Origin: Symbiodinium natans
Taxonomy: Eukaryota; Sar; Dinophyceae; Suessiales; Symbiodiniaceae
DNA: 64,000 bases
Assembly: GCA_905221605.1 (NCBI GenBank)
Contig: CAJNDS010000337.1
Span: 62,001-126,000, forward strand
Direction of reading: 5' to 3'
Every line of letters begins with the position of its first letter. The first letter of the stretch is position 1. Below, in pieces: positions 42,880 through 54,504 of the stretch. The notes below the pieces were generated by a model that did no database searches, was not told where the DNA came from, and saw only the letters and a list, made by a program, of their open reading frames with translations. The position numbers and the translations under genes were made by a program.

Positions 42880-43400
42880 AGAAGCAGCAGCGGAGCAGGA
42901 CCTTGTGAACATGCTGCAAAATCTGCAAAGCTGAAGGTGCAACATGCTGCAGCCCAATCGGCCTTAAGCTGGTTGTAGGTGATTCGATTGTCAAAGTCTG
43001 TGTCCGAATCATTGAACAACCATGTTAGAACGCGGTTCACCTACCAGACTGGCACCCCGACACGACAAAAGACAGCAGTCTGCTGCGTTCTGGCCAGGCC
43101 TCCTTGATGAGGTCCAAGAGGTCCTTGTCCACCTCTCCGTGCACTTCACTGACAAAAGCTGGTTGGCCAATGTTTGCCAATATGCAACTGAGTGCCAAGA
43201 CATCAGTACTTCGGAAACCATGCCTCCCCCAACAACGACTTGATCTCCGCTTCCTCCCAAAACATGGGCAATGACATACGCAAGCAAACAGTCACACGAC
43301 AAGACAATACAAGACGCCGCTCCGTTCGTTCCACAAATCGAAACAGCTTGCCATCACAACCCAACAGCACCACAACAATTCGTCCATCCATCTCGTAAGA
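42880..43400 (-). CDS. EF-hand protein, partial exons
   Basis: The exon at about 43020-42890, after a GGTAG acceptor, reads NRVLTWLFNDSDTDFDNRI then TYNQLKADW. This gives an EF-hand loop D-x-D-x-D-N-R-I-x-x-x-Q with preceding and following helices. Upstream pieces are 43160-43060 (EVHGEVDKDLLDLIKEAWPE) and 43403-43310 (EMDGRIVVVLLGCDGKLFRF). The Gly6-to-Asn and Glu12-to-Gln changes may weaken Ca2+ binding. A single EF-hand was seen; a partner may lie in an unseen exon. Confidence 0.45.
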
Positions 43401-43479
43401 CATAGCTTTTCCAAGACAGCAGTGTAACAGTTATTCTATGAAAGACGTGAGACAGCATGGACAGTGGGGATCGTGGACG

Positions 43480-43940
43480 GGCCCGCGGGATGCAGGACGG
43501 TCGAGAAAGCCCAAAACTCCTAAAGGCCGAAAGGCCCTATAAGCCCCAAAATCACCAAACCCTATGAACCAACAAGATCTAACCTTAGCCAAAAAATCCT
43601 GAACCCTATAAGGTCGAAAAGCCAGCTCTGAACTCTAGAATATATGAACAACAGCCCTCAAGCTCACAAACCCCAAACCCAGAAAGAATAAGAACAAAGA
43701 CAAGCTCGAAGTCCCAAAATGCCACGAGCCCTATCAACCCCAAAAGCCTTCAACCTCACCCATGATGCCCAAGAGCCCGTAACGGCAAAATCGAAGTTCT
43801 CTGAGCCTCTGAGCTCTGTAAACCCAAAAGCCCTGAACCCGATGAACCCAAAAGCCCAAAAACCTGAATACCCGAAAAACCCCAAAAAGTCCTAAACGCC
43901 GTTCACGTTCGGGAAACTCAAAACCCTTGATTCGGGAAAC
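43480..43940. repeat. Degenerate AACCCTATAAGC-type array
   Basis: Diverged repeats of CCCTATAAGCCC, CCCCAAAAGCC and CCTGAACCC cover about 450 bp. It resembles the decayed telomere-like array at 5.1-5.8 kb. Confidence 0.55.
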
Positions 43941-44049
43941 TGGAATCTGCGGATTCGGGAAACGGTAAAGCGCCTCGTCATCCCCCCAAAAAACCTCACC
44001 CCCACCATCCCCCACCCCCCACCCCCGGCCCACTTGTCAATTTTACAAG

Positions 44050-44290
44050 GGCGGTGGGGAGTGGTGAGGGCGAATCACGCACGAAGAGCAGCTGGAATGT
44101 TCCGGTCTTCGGCCTCTTCTCCGGACACTCCCGTGGAAAACTTTGGAAGCGTGGTCCTCCGAGGCAAAAGAGGATTTGTCAAAACGACTCGGGAGTGTAC
44201 TGACACCAAAACTCTGAGATGCACTGCGCAAACTCTGTGCCTTGCAGACACCAGGGCCGCCATCGAACTCGCAGCTTGGTTTTGGCTCGA
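44050..44290 (-). CDS. Unrecognised exon
   Basis: The minus frame reads EPKPSCEFDGGPGVCKAQSL, then SRFDKSSFASEDHASKVFHG. Coding-like, hydrophilic, no family recognised; ends unresolved. Confidence 0.3.
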
Positions 44291-44945
44291 GGTGGCCATC
44301 GATTCCATCGATACTTCAGGCTTCTCCGCTGACGTTGCCTGGGATGCGCGGGCGGTTCAGAATATTTCACACTTTTCACTTCTCTCTCACCCGAGCTCTG
44401 TGTGTCAGAGCCTGGCCTTTCAGCCTCGGCAACTTTGACTTGAACATCTGCCTCAACTAACACCTGGTTTTCCCTCAGATTCAATGAGGCAGAACAACAT
44501 GAGACCAGAACACCGATCGAATTGTCGGCACATGTCAGGGGCTTCAACAGCTTGCTTGTCCTTGCCACTGAAAGTTCGGAGCCTTTCGGGGCCTCTCTTC
44601 AAAGTTGCAGCGCCGAAGGCGCCGAACATACAACCAGAAGCTGCAACTTTCGAGTCTGTTCTTTGGCCTTTCTGCCATAATGTTTCTGTCTTGGACTCCT
44701 TCCCATTGGGAACAATTCTACTTCGCTTGTCTCATAACTTTTCGGTGCAACACAAAACTACTCTGCCAAAGATGCGCACGGGAAGTTCGCAGGGTCTAGC
44801 AAGTAACAGGAAGCTGTTCCCTTGTACAGAGTTCCTCCAGGCTCGAGTCACGAGCCGCTTCCCTGCTTCGACCATGTTGCATGTCATATGCATTGTGGAA
44901 TCTGTGGAACAATGCACTTAGTCCTAGCAAGGTTCTCAAGCTATG

Positions 44946-45262
44946 CTACGCAGAGAGGCGTATCATAGTTGCAAAAGCTCGAACTTCCGTGGCTGATGCC
45001 ACGAAGACAGAGACCCCACACAGAAACCAGCAGCTCATCAGCCCAGTGACATTAGTGACAGACAGATTCGCAGGGCCAATGCTTGGAAGTAGTGGTTGCT
45101 TCTTCGTCTTTGCCTCCTCGAAAGATGCAAGCACAACCCTTCTCTGCAAGGCATTTTGCTCAGTGCGCGACAGCTCAATGCCTGATGCAGTGCTTGCAGC
45201 CGATGCTTCACCTGACAGGTACGAGCGAGCATCGCTCTCTGGCGAGTGCTGACGCTGCTTCT
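44946..45262 (-). CDS. Unrecognised exon with one membrane segment
   Basis: After a GGCAG acceptor at about 45263 the minus frame encodes an acidic linker (QRQHSPESDARSYLSGEAS), a charged stretch (RRVVLASFEEAKTKKQPLLP) and a hydrophobic segment (GLMSCWFLCGVSVFVASAT), then a stop at 44946. It could be the C-terminal exon of a membrane protein. No family was recognised. Confidence 0.45.
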
Positions 45263-45269
45263 GCCTTGA

Positions 45270-45990
45270 GGGCAGCTAAGCCACCGAAAGCAGGTGCTGC
45301 GTGAGCCTCAAGAGCTTTGGGTTGCTGATAGAATGGAATCTTCGAGCAAGAGCTGCTGGCCTCCAAATTTCTAAATCAATGTCCACTTCGCGAGAAGTCT
45401 CGGAAGGATTCTGCTAGCCGCTTAGCGGCACACTTTGTCTGACAAACTCAGACAAAGACATATTCAGGTCAAGATCAATGTGGAGGATTGCGGAGGCTCT
45501 TTCCCTCCATAACACTCATCCAGCAGAGTCCAATCTAATCCTCTGGAAGATCTTGAAGCTTTGTGACCATGGCATTGGAGAGGGGCACCGCGATGCATCG
45601 CACAAATCCTTGGCAAGGAATGCAAGGACACCGAAGCCAAAAGGACACAGCTTGGATTGGCCTTGTAAACAGCTTCTGGATGGGCAGCTGGAGCACGTGC
45701 GCACAATGTCGGACGAGATTCCCTGATCCCCTGCCCGCTGCAGGACATGCCACCACACTTCGTCACATCAACCTGCAGCCTTGGAAGTGACGGTGCGCGA
45801 AGATGCGCAGCGATGCGCAGCGATGCGCAGCGATGTGATGTGATGTCCAGGTCTTGAAAGGCACCAAAAAGAAGCAGCAGAAAGTTGCTATCAGAACACT
45901 CTCGCCAAGATGCCCAGGTGCTTGAGACCCGCAGAGCAACACCCTTCTCGCTCGGCATGGGCCAAGGCATCTTCATGGCCTGCGTAAGCC
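45270..45990. other. Stretch with no recognised gene
   Basis: Contains an AGCGATGCGC tandem of about four units at 45798-45834. It lies downstream of the PP2C gene, and further PP2C exons could lie here. Confidence 0.3.
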
Positions 45991-45995
45991 AAAGG

Positions 45996-47743
45996 TCACA
46001 CACACATACACAGCAACGCATATTCTCTTGCAACAGATGCGTTGTGCGGCGGCTTGAGTTGGGCACTGCCTGAGTCTTTGTGATGCGCATGGAAAAGGAT
46101 GAGCGTGACATCATCCTGCACAGAAAATACAACTAATACAAATACAAAATTTCTGCAAATCGACTCTACCATTGCAGTTGACAAACGATTGGGTCTGGAG
46201 TGCCATGCGAGCTAAGACAGCATATCACAGCATGCTACCAGGTAACTGCAGAGGCTCCGAAGTTTAGGGTGGATATTGCAGAATGCTAAGCTGCCCCAGA
46301 AAATACTTCTCTAGCCCAAACTTCAGATAGCCAGAACCCTGGTCGCGTGCGGAGGTGACTGGGATTTTCACAGCAGGTGGACGAGCGTCCATCAACGCAA
46401 ATTGAACACGCAGCCCAAATCCCCGACTTTGCCGAATAGGTGGATTCGAGCGTACACTGTTGTTCGTGGACCCTATAGGGAGGAATGGGTGATCTACGGT
46501 GCACGTGTAGATCAAGGAATTCGAGAGCGTGATCAAGCGTGACTCATAGCTCTGTTCCGCTCCTCAATCGCAACATGCTTCACTTGAGCCGAGCCACGCA
46601 ATAGTGCTCCTCATAATCTCTCCATCTTTGTCTGGCGCATTCCAACACTTTATTCGTGACAACCTTGAGAGAATCACCTGCAGCAATGGCATCCAGAACC
46701 TGACCGAGGACTTCACAGGACTCACGAGTGCCGGAAGACTTGACGCCGTATCAACTGCGCCAAGCGTCAAAAAAACAACTCTTGCAGGAAACAATGTGGA
46801 CCAAGGTGAACCAGTGGACCAATTCACTCCCAAACAATGATGAGCGAAACCCCCTAGTTTGCAGACTGGTCTCAAATTCGCTCATTTCATCGGACGTGAA
46901 GCAGTCCCAAATACCATCACTTGCGATCAACACATAGCTATCAGGGTAGTCACTGGTATTCCAGGAAAGCACCTCTGGTTCTGCAGTAACTCCGTGGTCT
47001 TTGACACAGAGGTCGCCCAAGGATCTCGTCATGCAGAGACCTGGAAAATCTTCCCCTTGAATGAAGAGTCGCTCCTCAACAAAGCCGTCTTCGTGAACTT
47101 TCCGTTGGATATCCACACCAAGACCCTCCAGCCTAGCGCGTTCAGACTCGACTGAAGGCTTGTGATCCATTGTTTGGGCAACTGCTCCCTTCCCAGGTAC
47201 TATCAGCACAGCCCTCGAGTCTCCAAGATACGCAGCCCAAACCTTGTGATGTCGCGGGTGTTGCAGCACGCAGACGGCTGTACTTCCACACACTTGCAAC
47301 TCGAAATCTTGCTCCACTGACTGTCTGACCAAGTCCATCTGAACTTTCTCGAACGCATGGTAAAGGGCAGCTTCCACACTGTCTTGCTTGAGCATGGTGC
47401 TACAAGCCTGCGTGGCCTCCAACAGATAAGGGAGAGTACGCGATGCCCTCTGGGCAGGCCAATGGCCCCCATCGCCATGACCATCGAAGAGGCAATAAAC
47501 GTGCCAACCAGATGGCAACACCGAAATACTGCAACAGTCCTGACCAACCGACTTGTCTCCGAAACCCTTGACGCCCTTCATGTTCACCGCTCCCACGCCA
47601 AAGCTCTTCAGCAAGGACTCCCCGGTAACACTGCCCGGCCGCACTTGCCAAGCCCGGCAGCTGTAAGGTGCCTCTTTACCTTCGTAGCCCTCGCGCACAG
47701 GCAGTTCGGAGAAGACGTGCCAGCAACTCCTCCCGCTCCACAT
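45996..47743 (-). CDS. PP2C-type Ser/Thr phosphatase, multi-exon
   Basis: The main exon runs from a likely ATG at 47743 (the frame is open to 47773, so an upstream exon is possible) to about 46870. It carries the PP2C motifs in order: GQDCCSI, LFDGHGDGGH with metal-binding Asp, CGSTAVCVL, AYLGDSRAVL, DHKPSVESERARLEGLG, GLCMTRSLGD and ASDGIWDCFTSDE. A second exon ends at 46598 (ESCEVLGQVLDAIAAGDS, ARQRWRDYEEHYC). Intron 46116-46597 is GT-AG and joins in phase to DDVTLILFHAHH from 46115, the final metal-binding Asp motif. The frame ends at 45996, but GTATGT at about 46010 could be another donor. The intron between about 46870 and 46740 is not resolved; a GA-AG type is possible. PP2C enzymes remove phosphate from Ser/Thr using two Mn2+ or Mg2+ ions. 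The substrate is unknown. Confidence 0.85.
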
Positions 47744-47869
47744 CCGGTCCTCAGACACGTCTAGGTTTCGCAATTAGTGCAGAACATTGCAGAACACATA
47801 TTGTTTCGCATAATTACGTGCAATTGCATATATAATTGCACATCGCACAAACACAGCCTCGAAGGTGAC

Positions 47870-48603
47870 TCACTGGGACGCAGCTCAGTGTCCATGGTCG
47901 ACTCAGTGGTGTCCTCATGTTTGGATTTGGCCTCACCTTGCTGGGCCTTGGAAAGAGGAAGCAGCACGAAAGCAGCGCCAGTGCTACACCGTGGTGAGAA
48001 ACAAACGGAACAGCTCGTCAACGTCAACGTCATCGACTCATTTTCATTGTCTCAAGCCGTGCCTTCAGAAGTTCATGCATCTTGTGCATTCTTGACAGCG
48101 CGTCCGGCGGAACAGATAGCCTGCCAGAAGTCAGGGTTGGCGAAGGCTTTATACGTACAAGGGTTGGCATCCTGTTGCGAACTCAAGGACGTCGTCCCAA
48201 CCTGCAGAGCCGCTCAACCTGCCCACATTGCAACCCAGCACTTGGTGCTGTGTGCTGCTTGGATATCCTGAGCGATGACACTGCGTTGAAAAGATCTCTC
48301 CTTGAAACCCGCTGCTGGGCCAGAGCGGGCGACTGCCGCTCCTCAATTCTTGGCGCCCCTCTAAGCCAACAGTTCACCCCCGAAGCCCGCACCAGCTTTT
48401 AACGAGCAAAGAGACAACCATCTCTCAAAGACACCACGGCACGATTTTCGCTGACTGACTGGTGCTTCCAACAAGTCTGGGACCATCATGTCAGTGGTCG
48501 TCACGCGCCTTGAAGCCGCACTGCCGATGACTCGCACTCGCACCAAAATGCACAAGACGATGTGATTTGAAGCCCGCCTCTTCTGCAGCGGGGGCTCTGC
48601 CAT
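47870..48603 (-). CDS. Possible 5' exons of the PP2C gene
   Basis: The ATG at 48603 begins MAEPPLQKRRASNH. Coding-like pieces follow at 48510-48420 (TTTDMMVPDLLEAPVSQRKS) and 47950-47872 (KAQQGEAKSKHEDTTESTMD), the last ending near a possible donor. They are on the same strand and directly upstream of the PP2C exon, so they may supply its N-terminus. The joins were not worked out. Confidence 0.3.
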
Positions 48604-48643
48604 GCTCGCTGAATTCAGAAACCGCAGTTTCGAGAGCGGTCAC

Positions 48644-49977
48644 TCAATCTTCCGGGTCCTTGAAAATACGATCGACTTTCGGCTTAATTAGCACGAGCTT
48701 TGGAGCAAGAAGTAGTAAAACCCCACCGTCTTGTCCATGCCTAAGGCAGCAGGTCATGAGGGTAGTTATCGCTGGATGTTTGGCCGGTGAACTGTGAAGG
48801 AGGCTGTGCAACATGAGCTTAAGCCTGTGTACGCCTGCGTTTCGCGAAAAGCAAATCGCACACCAACAGTGACTAACACATGCTAACACATGCAACTTAT
48901 GCTAACACATTCTAACACAGGCTCTGACTGGCTCGTGGATGCTTCAATTCACCTGCGCAGAAGTGCAATCGCGCATCCAGGAGCCGCACTTCCTGCGACT
49001 TGCTCTTCTGCGCTGCCTGGTCCAGGTCTTCTAGACCTGGAGAATCTTTTCAAGTCCGAGCATTGCAGAGCATTGCAGAGCATTGCCCCCAAGGCGGACT
49101 TGTGATTCCAAGACACCTACTCGATGCTCAGCTGGCAGAATTTTCACGTCTTTCGGGATCATGAACGATTGCCCTATGTTCTGTTCGCTTACGTTCTTTG
49201 GCAACAAGTGAGCCGCGGTACAGCTCCGGAAGCCCAGAGAGTGCTCAGAGACTGCTGGGTTCCGAACGAAGATGACTTCCAGTCTCTGGAGCCCCTCGGC
49301 CTGCGTAAAGGCACCAAGAACTTGCAAGTTCTTTCAACGGGCACATGAACGACACCACTCTCACAACCGGGCCTGCATTGGATGGGGCGACGGACGGGGA
49401 AGGGATGGAAGGGCCTGCATCCACGGGCTCAGCTGGCTCAGCCTCGTCCTTAGAGTCACTTCGAGAGCTACCTACCTCTTGGTCACTTGAACTTTCAAAA
49501 ATGCAAGCGAAGACTTGGCACAAACTTACGGAAGCCCCAACATCCGGCACAAACCGAGGATCTGATTCGAAACTTCGGGATTTCGACAGAGAAAGCCCAC
49601 CTGGCAACAAGCAATCTTCACACGGAATAGCACACATAGCAAAGCAAAAATTAAGTCAACAAGACCATCTCTCCGCCTGAGTTGCTTCGTCGACGTGACA
49701 ACTGCCTCCTGAACCGAGCTTTGGAGGCGATGGCTCCTCCTCGGAATCCTTCTGTTTGGACCGTGGCTGCACCGGACGCGGCAGGCACAGCGCTGGAGTC
49801 ACTTTCGGGGCCAAGTGCCTCTGCATCTGTCTTGTCCGTTTTCTTTAAGAGTCGAGCTGCCAGCACCGCTCGCTTAATGCTTGCTCGACTGGCCATTGGG
49901 CTCCTTCCTCCCGTCACCTTCAAGGGAAAGCTTGAACACTCTGAGCTAGCTGTCTGAGAACTCGATAAGGTCGTCAC
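48644..49977 (-). CDS. Unrecognised multi-exon gene
   Basis: Coding-like minus frames in order: 49977-49670 (RASIKRAVLAARLLKKTDKT, ASKARFRRQLSRRRSNSGG), 49560-49340 (SSSDQEVGSSRSDSKDEAEP), 49310-49120 (LEVIFVRNPAVSEHSLGFRS, FMIPKDVKILPAEHRVGVL), and a last piece ending in a stop at 48644 (LVLIKPKVDRIFKDPED). They need splicing between frames. The middle is Ser/acidic and disordered. No family was recognised. Confidence 0.4.
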
Positions 49978-50074
49978 TCCAGGAACACTCCCGCAGTCCC
50001 TCTAAGCAAGCACGAAATTGCAATACACGACTCATAATGTCAAAACCTTTCCTTCATTCATACATACAAACACA

Positions 50075-50128
50075 CATACATACATACATACATACATACA
50101 TACATACATACATACATACATACATACA
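50075..50128. repeat. (CATA)n microsatellite
   Basis: About 13 CATA units, preceded by TACAAACACA. No gene was recognised from 49980 to 50560 apart from this tract. Confidence 0.9.
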
Positions 50129-50574
50129 GACATACGATCAGGCGCTCTGCGGCCCTCCCACTCATGGTATGGTACCCCTTCCAGTCGAACTATTTTTCGG
50201 CTCATGCTATAACACACACAAGAGGGGGTACGTGAAGCGAGTGCGCTAGCCTCGGTCATTGATTAAAGATGCATGTGCTTATCACGATCTTCAACCCTAC
50301 ATTCATGCTGAGAATGACGAGACACTGACATTGCCATTGCCAACTGACTTAAACTGCATCAAGGCTGAACTGAAATCACGTACACTGAGTTGATTGCTCT
50401 CGCGTGATTACTCACACGATGCTGCGTGTTGACATGGCGGTAGCGGGACACTTCGTGGCTAAAGCCAGTTCGGCCAGTTCATGTTGCTGGGGGTTCAGGC
50501 TGTTTGGGCGGGAGGCAGTGCCTGGAGGCAGCTTCCTCAAGCGACTGGGCACCTACCGGCCAAGCAGGGTGAGA

Positions 50575-51085
50575 TACACCGACTCTGAGGCATCCATGCA
50601 CAGGGTCTGCAAACTGAAAGACGAGTTTCGTTTTTTCGGCAGCACACATCTGCCTGGTGCTGGAACTGCCAAACACAGCCCCATGGCACTGCCGGCGCGA
50701 TTCATGCGGACTTCAAGCTGGGTTGCTACTTTCCTCGCATCTTCTTCAAGAAAATTGAACCTGGGCTAAGCAAAGCAATTCTGGAATCGGCATGGCATGA
50801 GGATACATGTATCTTGATTCAAGCAGGCCGTCACAGGTTCACAGCTTCACAGCTTCCACAAATAAATTCGCACGTCTTCTGAACACAAAGAGGGCAGCAT
50901 TCTCCTCTGTACAACACGAACCTCCGCCAAATCACGGCGTCCACCTCTGCCCTGCACGGACGAATCGAATGCCCACAAAAGCAAGCTGTGGTACCAAGCA
51001 CCTGTGACTTCATCAAGGCCCATGAAGAAGCTGAAGCTGCCTTCAGTTTTTCTGCATGGCGTGCTCGCGCGTCTTTTTCCTGTTC
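50575..51085 (-). CDS. Unrecognised exons downstream of the RING finger
   Basis: Exon 51085-51002 (84 bp, TTGCAG acceptor, CAG|GTGCTT donor) encodes a charged helix, EQEKDARARHAEKLKAASAS. After a CCCAG acceptor at about 50770 another stretch reads FNFLEEDARKVATQLEVRMN, RCVLPKKRNSSFSLQTLCMD and ASESVYLTLLG. The phases do not join directly, so an intervening exon is needed. It may be the 3' part of the RING gene upstream or a separate gene. Confidence 0.4.
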
Positions 51086-51129
51086 CTGCAACACGTCACT
51101 AAAGCTTGTGGGAGGTCGCAGACCCGAGG

Positions 51130-51254
51130 TTTAGGGTTTAGGGTTTAGGGTTTAGGGTTTAGGGTTTAGGGTTTAGGGTTTAGGGTTTAGGGTTTAGGGT
51201 TTAGGGTTTAGGGTTTAGGGTTTAGGGTTTAGGGTTTAGGGTTTAGGGTTTAGG
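51130..51254. repeat. Interstitial telomeric repeat, (TTTAGGG)17.9, perfect
   Basis: Seventeen full TTTAGGG units plus six bases, with no error. It lies between the RING exons and the exon at 51002-51085, so probably in an intron or short intergenic gap of the minus-strand array. TTTAGGG is the plant-type telomere unit also reported in dinoflagellates. Confidence 0.97.
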
Positions 51255-51854
51255 CATCCGTTTCCTACCACACTTGCGTATAGGAATGCTACTTGCAAAT
51301 TACACGTCGAACTGCAAGTCTGTTGATGTCATGCCTGTTCAACGGCTGCAGAGCTCCCCCTCTGTCAGGCGCAAAACAAATTCTTCTGGACCAGATGTGC
51401 GCAGTAAAAACCGCAACCAGTGCAACGCTGATGCTCGCAGTCTTGACAAGATCTTCTGGCATTCGTTCAAGAACAACTTGCTCTGTACTGCATGTCAACA
51501 GCCTCGCGAGGAGCCTCCTCCTTCTTGTTACCACCCTGTTGGAAAGGAGGGCACAAATGAACATGTGACTGGCAGCTGGCAGGCTGTGCAATGTATAGCA
51601 GCCTTTTTCTTCTCTGCTTGTTTTTCTCGGAAAATCTGAGCGCGACCTTGCAAGCACAAATTATTGTTTCACAAATGCTAGAAACATGAGCACCACGAGT
51701 CATTTCATGCAAAGCCTACTATCACGAGCAGTCGCTTGGCAAACCGACTCGCATCATGCCTGAACTGGGACTCCACATAGTCCTGGCCATGCAGGATCCA
51801 CCGACATGTAAGCCAAATATGTGGTGAACTCATCCCTCGGCAAAATAACAGTCT

Positions 51855-52120
51855 CCTGTCTGCAAGCCGGACATTTGCCGTTCATCTGCTCCATGATGTA
51901 ATGAACGCAGAACAGGCAAACCTCGCAGACAGTGGAGAAACACTCTTGCTTCAACCTACGAGCGACGAAACCACCGGCAAATGAGCACTAAAATTGCATG
52001 CACCGAACCCTGACTGACAGGAAGCCGGACCTGGTAATTGCAAGAACAAGGAAAAAAGGATATGTCCGTCTCGTCCATCGGCTGCATGCAAAGGGGGCAT
52101 GAGTCATCCTCCGGGCAAAC
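51855..52120 (-). CDS. CNOT4/NOT4-type RING finger protein, partial
   Basis: Exon A, about 52120-52031, reads PEDDSCPLCMQPMDETDISF then FPCSCNYQ and ends at a CAG|GTCCGG donor. Exon B begins at 51921 after GCGAG and reads VCLFCVHYIMEQMNGKCPAC. Together they give eight cysteines in the C4C4 spacing (CPLC, C-S-C, CLFC, CPAC) of the NOT4 RING, which lacks the usual histidine. NOT4 is the E3 ligase associated with the CCR4-NOT deadenylase. The RRM that normally follows was not found, so the rest of the gene is unknown. Intron 51922-52030 is GT-AG, 109 bp. Confidence 0.75.
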
Positions 52121-52495
52121 TCTCGAAATATTGTCTGCGACAAGCCTATGGACAATACGCCTCCTCATCATCATCGCCCATCACCAAGCAACACTGCAAC
52201 TGCAAGTGCTTGGTGATTGGGCACCTCCAATTCTCACAAAGCATACCATCAAACAACCGTGCGCGGTCGGCTATGTGCAGTGAGCACCAAATCTGACCTA
52301 CCACCAGTTGGGAAGTGATGCTATGGCGAAATCCATCTTGGATTCGGGCCTTTGCAACAGCGGTCGATGGCAAGACCCCGCATTCGTTCGCCCGCTAAGC
52401 CAAATGCAAGACCTGTAAATACCAAGAATAGCGACAGCGAATGAAGTGATGTATTTGATATACTCGACGCAAGTCCGCCACATTTACACGCACAT

Positions 52496-52566
52496 GCACA
52501 CACACACACACACCCGCGCGCGCGCGCACACACGGGCCGCGCGGCCACACACACACACACAACACA

Positions 52567-52637
<71 letters not shown>
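52496..52637. repeat. (CA)n and (AAGC)17 compound microsatellite
   Basis: CA-rich and CG-rich tract at 52496-52569, then 17 exact AAGC units at 52570-52637. Frames across it (Cys/Leu/Ala repeats) are artefacts. Confidence 0.95.
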
Positions 52638-52639
52638 GC

Positions 52640-53128
52640 GTGCGTACGCCGCAAACACAAATGCAACCTTGAAAAACTGAATGAATCACAAAACAGAAGC
52701 GCTTGTGTCAACCTTTTGATACTTGCACCTGTTCTCATACCTGTTCTCTGCTGTAACCTCGAACGGGCACACATATGCAACAAGTGTCACACGTGTCATA
52801 TGCTCGACCGACGAAGGCACCTGCTCAGATTCGATGTGAAATGACTGGTCAGGAAGCTGGGCGAAGCTTGAGTTCGCTATGTAGGCCACCAAAGAAACTG
52901 ATGACTAGCAGAAGCTGGCCCAAACCCTAAACCCTAAACCCTAAACTATGAATTTGTCTTGTTCAACGCGAGAAACGAAAGCTCGAAGGCTTTGGCCGAC
53001 TGGACGTCATGCCGTTCCTAGATCCCATGCTGCCGGAACAGCAGCTCATGGGAACTGTGGAAGAAATTTTGCAATGTCAACTAATTCAAGGATGATGGCC
53101 CATCCGTGAACAATCCAATCCACATGCC
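52640..53128. other. Stretch with no recognised gene
   Basis: Three CCCTAAA-type units lie at 52922-52945. Nothing else was recognised; this is the 5' flank of the plus-strand ORF at 53129. Confidence 0.3.
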
Positions 53129-53842
53129 ATGATCCGCGTATTAATCGTATGTGCTAACACTCAGCGATCTGGTTCGATAAAACATCACAAGCACATAGCT
53201 AATTCAAAGCCGTCTGCAAACCAATTGTTCGCACCAATAGTACCCGCAAAACTCTGGAAGCTATTGTTTCTTGCTTTGATACTTCCTATTGTTCATACCA
53301 CGTCTGGGGCGCCCCTTCCCACCCCCAACTTTGACGTGACGTCGTCCCTAAATTCCCTCAACCAAAGTCTCATTCCCATAAATAAAAATGTAGCTCACAT
53401 GCTCGACGACGAAGAAATCAAGGACCACGGGCCATGGTACCCGACATGCATCTTCCTGCATGAAGCTGCTAGAAGGTGTCCCCCAAACCAACTAACACCG
53501 CAACAAACCTCTCACCTTAATCGGAGCCTTCACAGCGGGGTGTCCTTGGGCACGTTTTGTCACGCAAAGCCGACGCAAACCCACGCATGGACACCAGACA
53601 ACGTGACACATGACACCTTGACAGGAAGTATGCAGGTATGCAGCTGGGCTAAGCGGCAAGAGGGCCAGTTGATATCCACAATGTGTTTCATGGAAAACCG
53701 TGGTAATGCCAGCAGCGGCGTTGAGGAGAGAAACACCACAGTCGAGCATCACGGTAGCATGGTAACTGTCCAGAATCAGCTCATAGACACCCCGTTATTT
53801 TGCACTGCAACTGCTAGCGATTGTAGATCGAGCACTGCCTAG
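53129..53842 (+). CDS. Predicted secreted or type II membrane protein, unknown family
   Basis: Single uninterrupted frame of 237 codons from ATG to TAG. Residues about 42-60 are strongly hydrophobic (LWKLLFLALILPIVHTTSG), a late signal sequence or anchor; a start at an internal residue is not available. The downstream part is hydrophilic with about seven cysteines and several N-glycosylation sequons (NQS, NRS, NVT, NAS, NTT). No family was recognised. It is on the strand opposite to its neighbours and lacks introns. It could be a lineage-specific secreted protein, a retrogene or a chance frame; length and composition favour a gene. Confidence 0.5.
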   Translation: MIRVLIVCANTQRSGSIKHHKHIANSKPSANQLFAPIVPAKLWKLLFLALILPIVHTTSGAPLPTPNFDVTSSLNSLNQSLIPINKNVAHMLDDEEIKDHGPWYPTCIFLHEAARRCPPNQLTPQQTSHLNRSLHSGVSLGTFCHAKPTQTHAWTPDNVTHDTLTGSMQVCSWAKRQEGQLISTMCFMENRGNASSGVEERNTTVEHHGSMVTVQNQLIDTPLFCTATASDCRSSTA

Positions 53843-54504
53843 GTGCCTCAAGAGAGAAACCCACAATCGAATCTGGCAATACAATACCAGGGTCCACGAC
53901 AAGTGCCCGTGTCCACTGTGAGAGACATGTTGCCTGGATCCAAAGGGGGCGTCCGTCATTTTCGGGGCCTTCAAGGGGTGGCACACACACACACAAGAAT
54001 GCGCCGGCATACCCATGACACTCATGACAGTTGGATTTGCATGGAACTTACGTCCCTTGCGGAAAGTTGGAACACGCCCGCCCTAATTTCGCGCACTCCC
54101 ACAGACAGTGCAAATGAGTTCCAACTGTACGCGTTGTGTTTCTCATGTTCCAACTTTGGGTGTTACATTCAGGCACTAATGTGAACGTCGCTTTAATAAA
54201 CCCCCCCCAATCTTGTTTTGGTCCCCGGGATTTGGAGGGGTGTAAAAAAAGAGGGCGTGTCAATAATCCCGTCCCCCCCCCACCCCCCCTAGCCGAAATG
54301 ATTATTGCCACCCCTTAATATTATTGTCATTTTGGAGGCCCGTAAGGGGGTACCCTTTCCGGACTTGTTTTCGAGCTCCGGCGGATAAGGATTTTAGTAA
54401 CGAAACCTTGCTTTCAGACCTTTGGCGGCTTCCTGAATTCCAGGACCCGAAGGCTGAAGTCTTAAGTTTAAGGGATTCTTATCTGAAGCCTTAGAGGAAC
54501 ACCT

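Noticed and set aside
50018-50259. CATA/TGTATG tract as a CRISPR-like or regulatory array
   Set aside because: It is a simple tetranucleotide microsatellite with no spacers.
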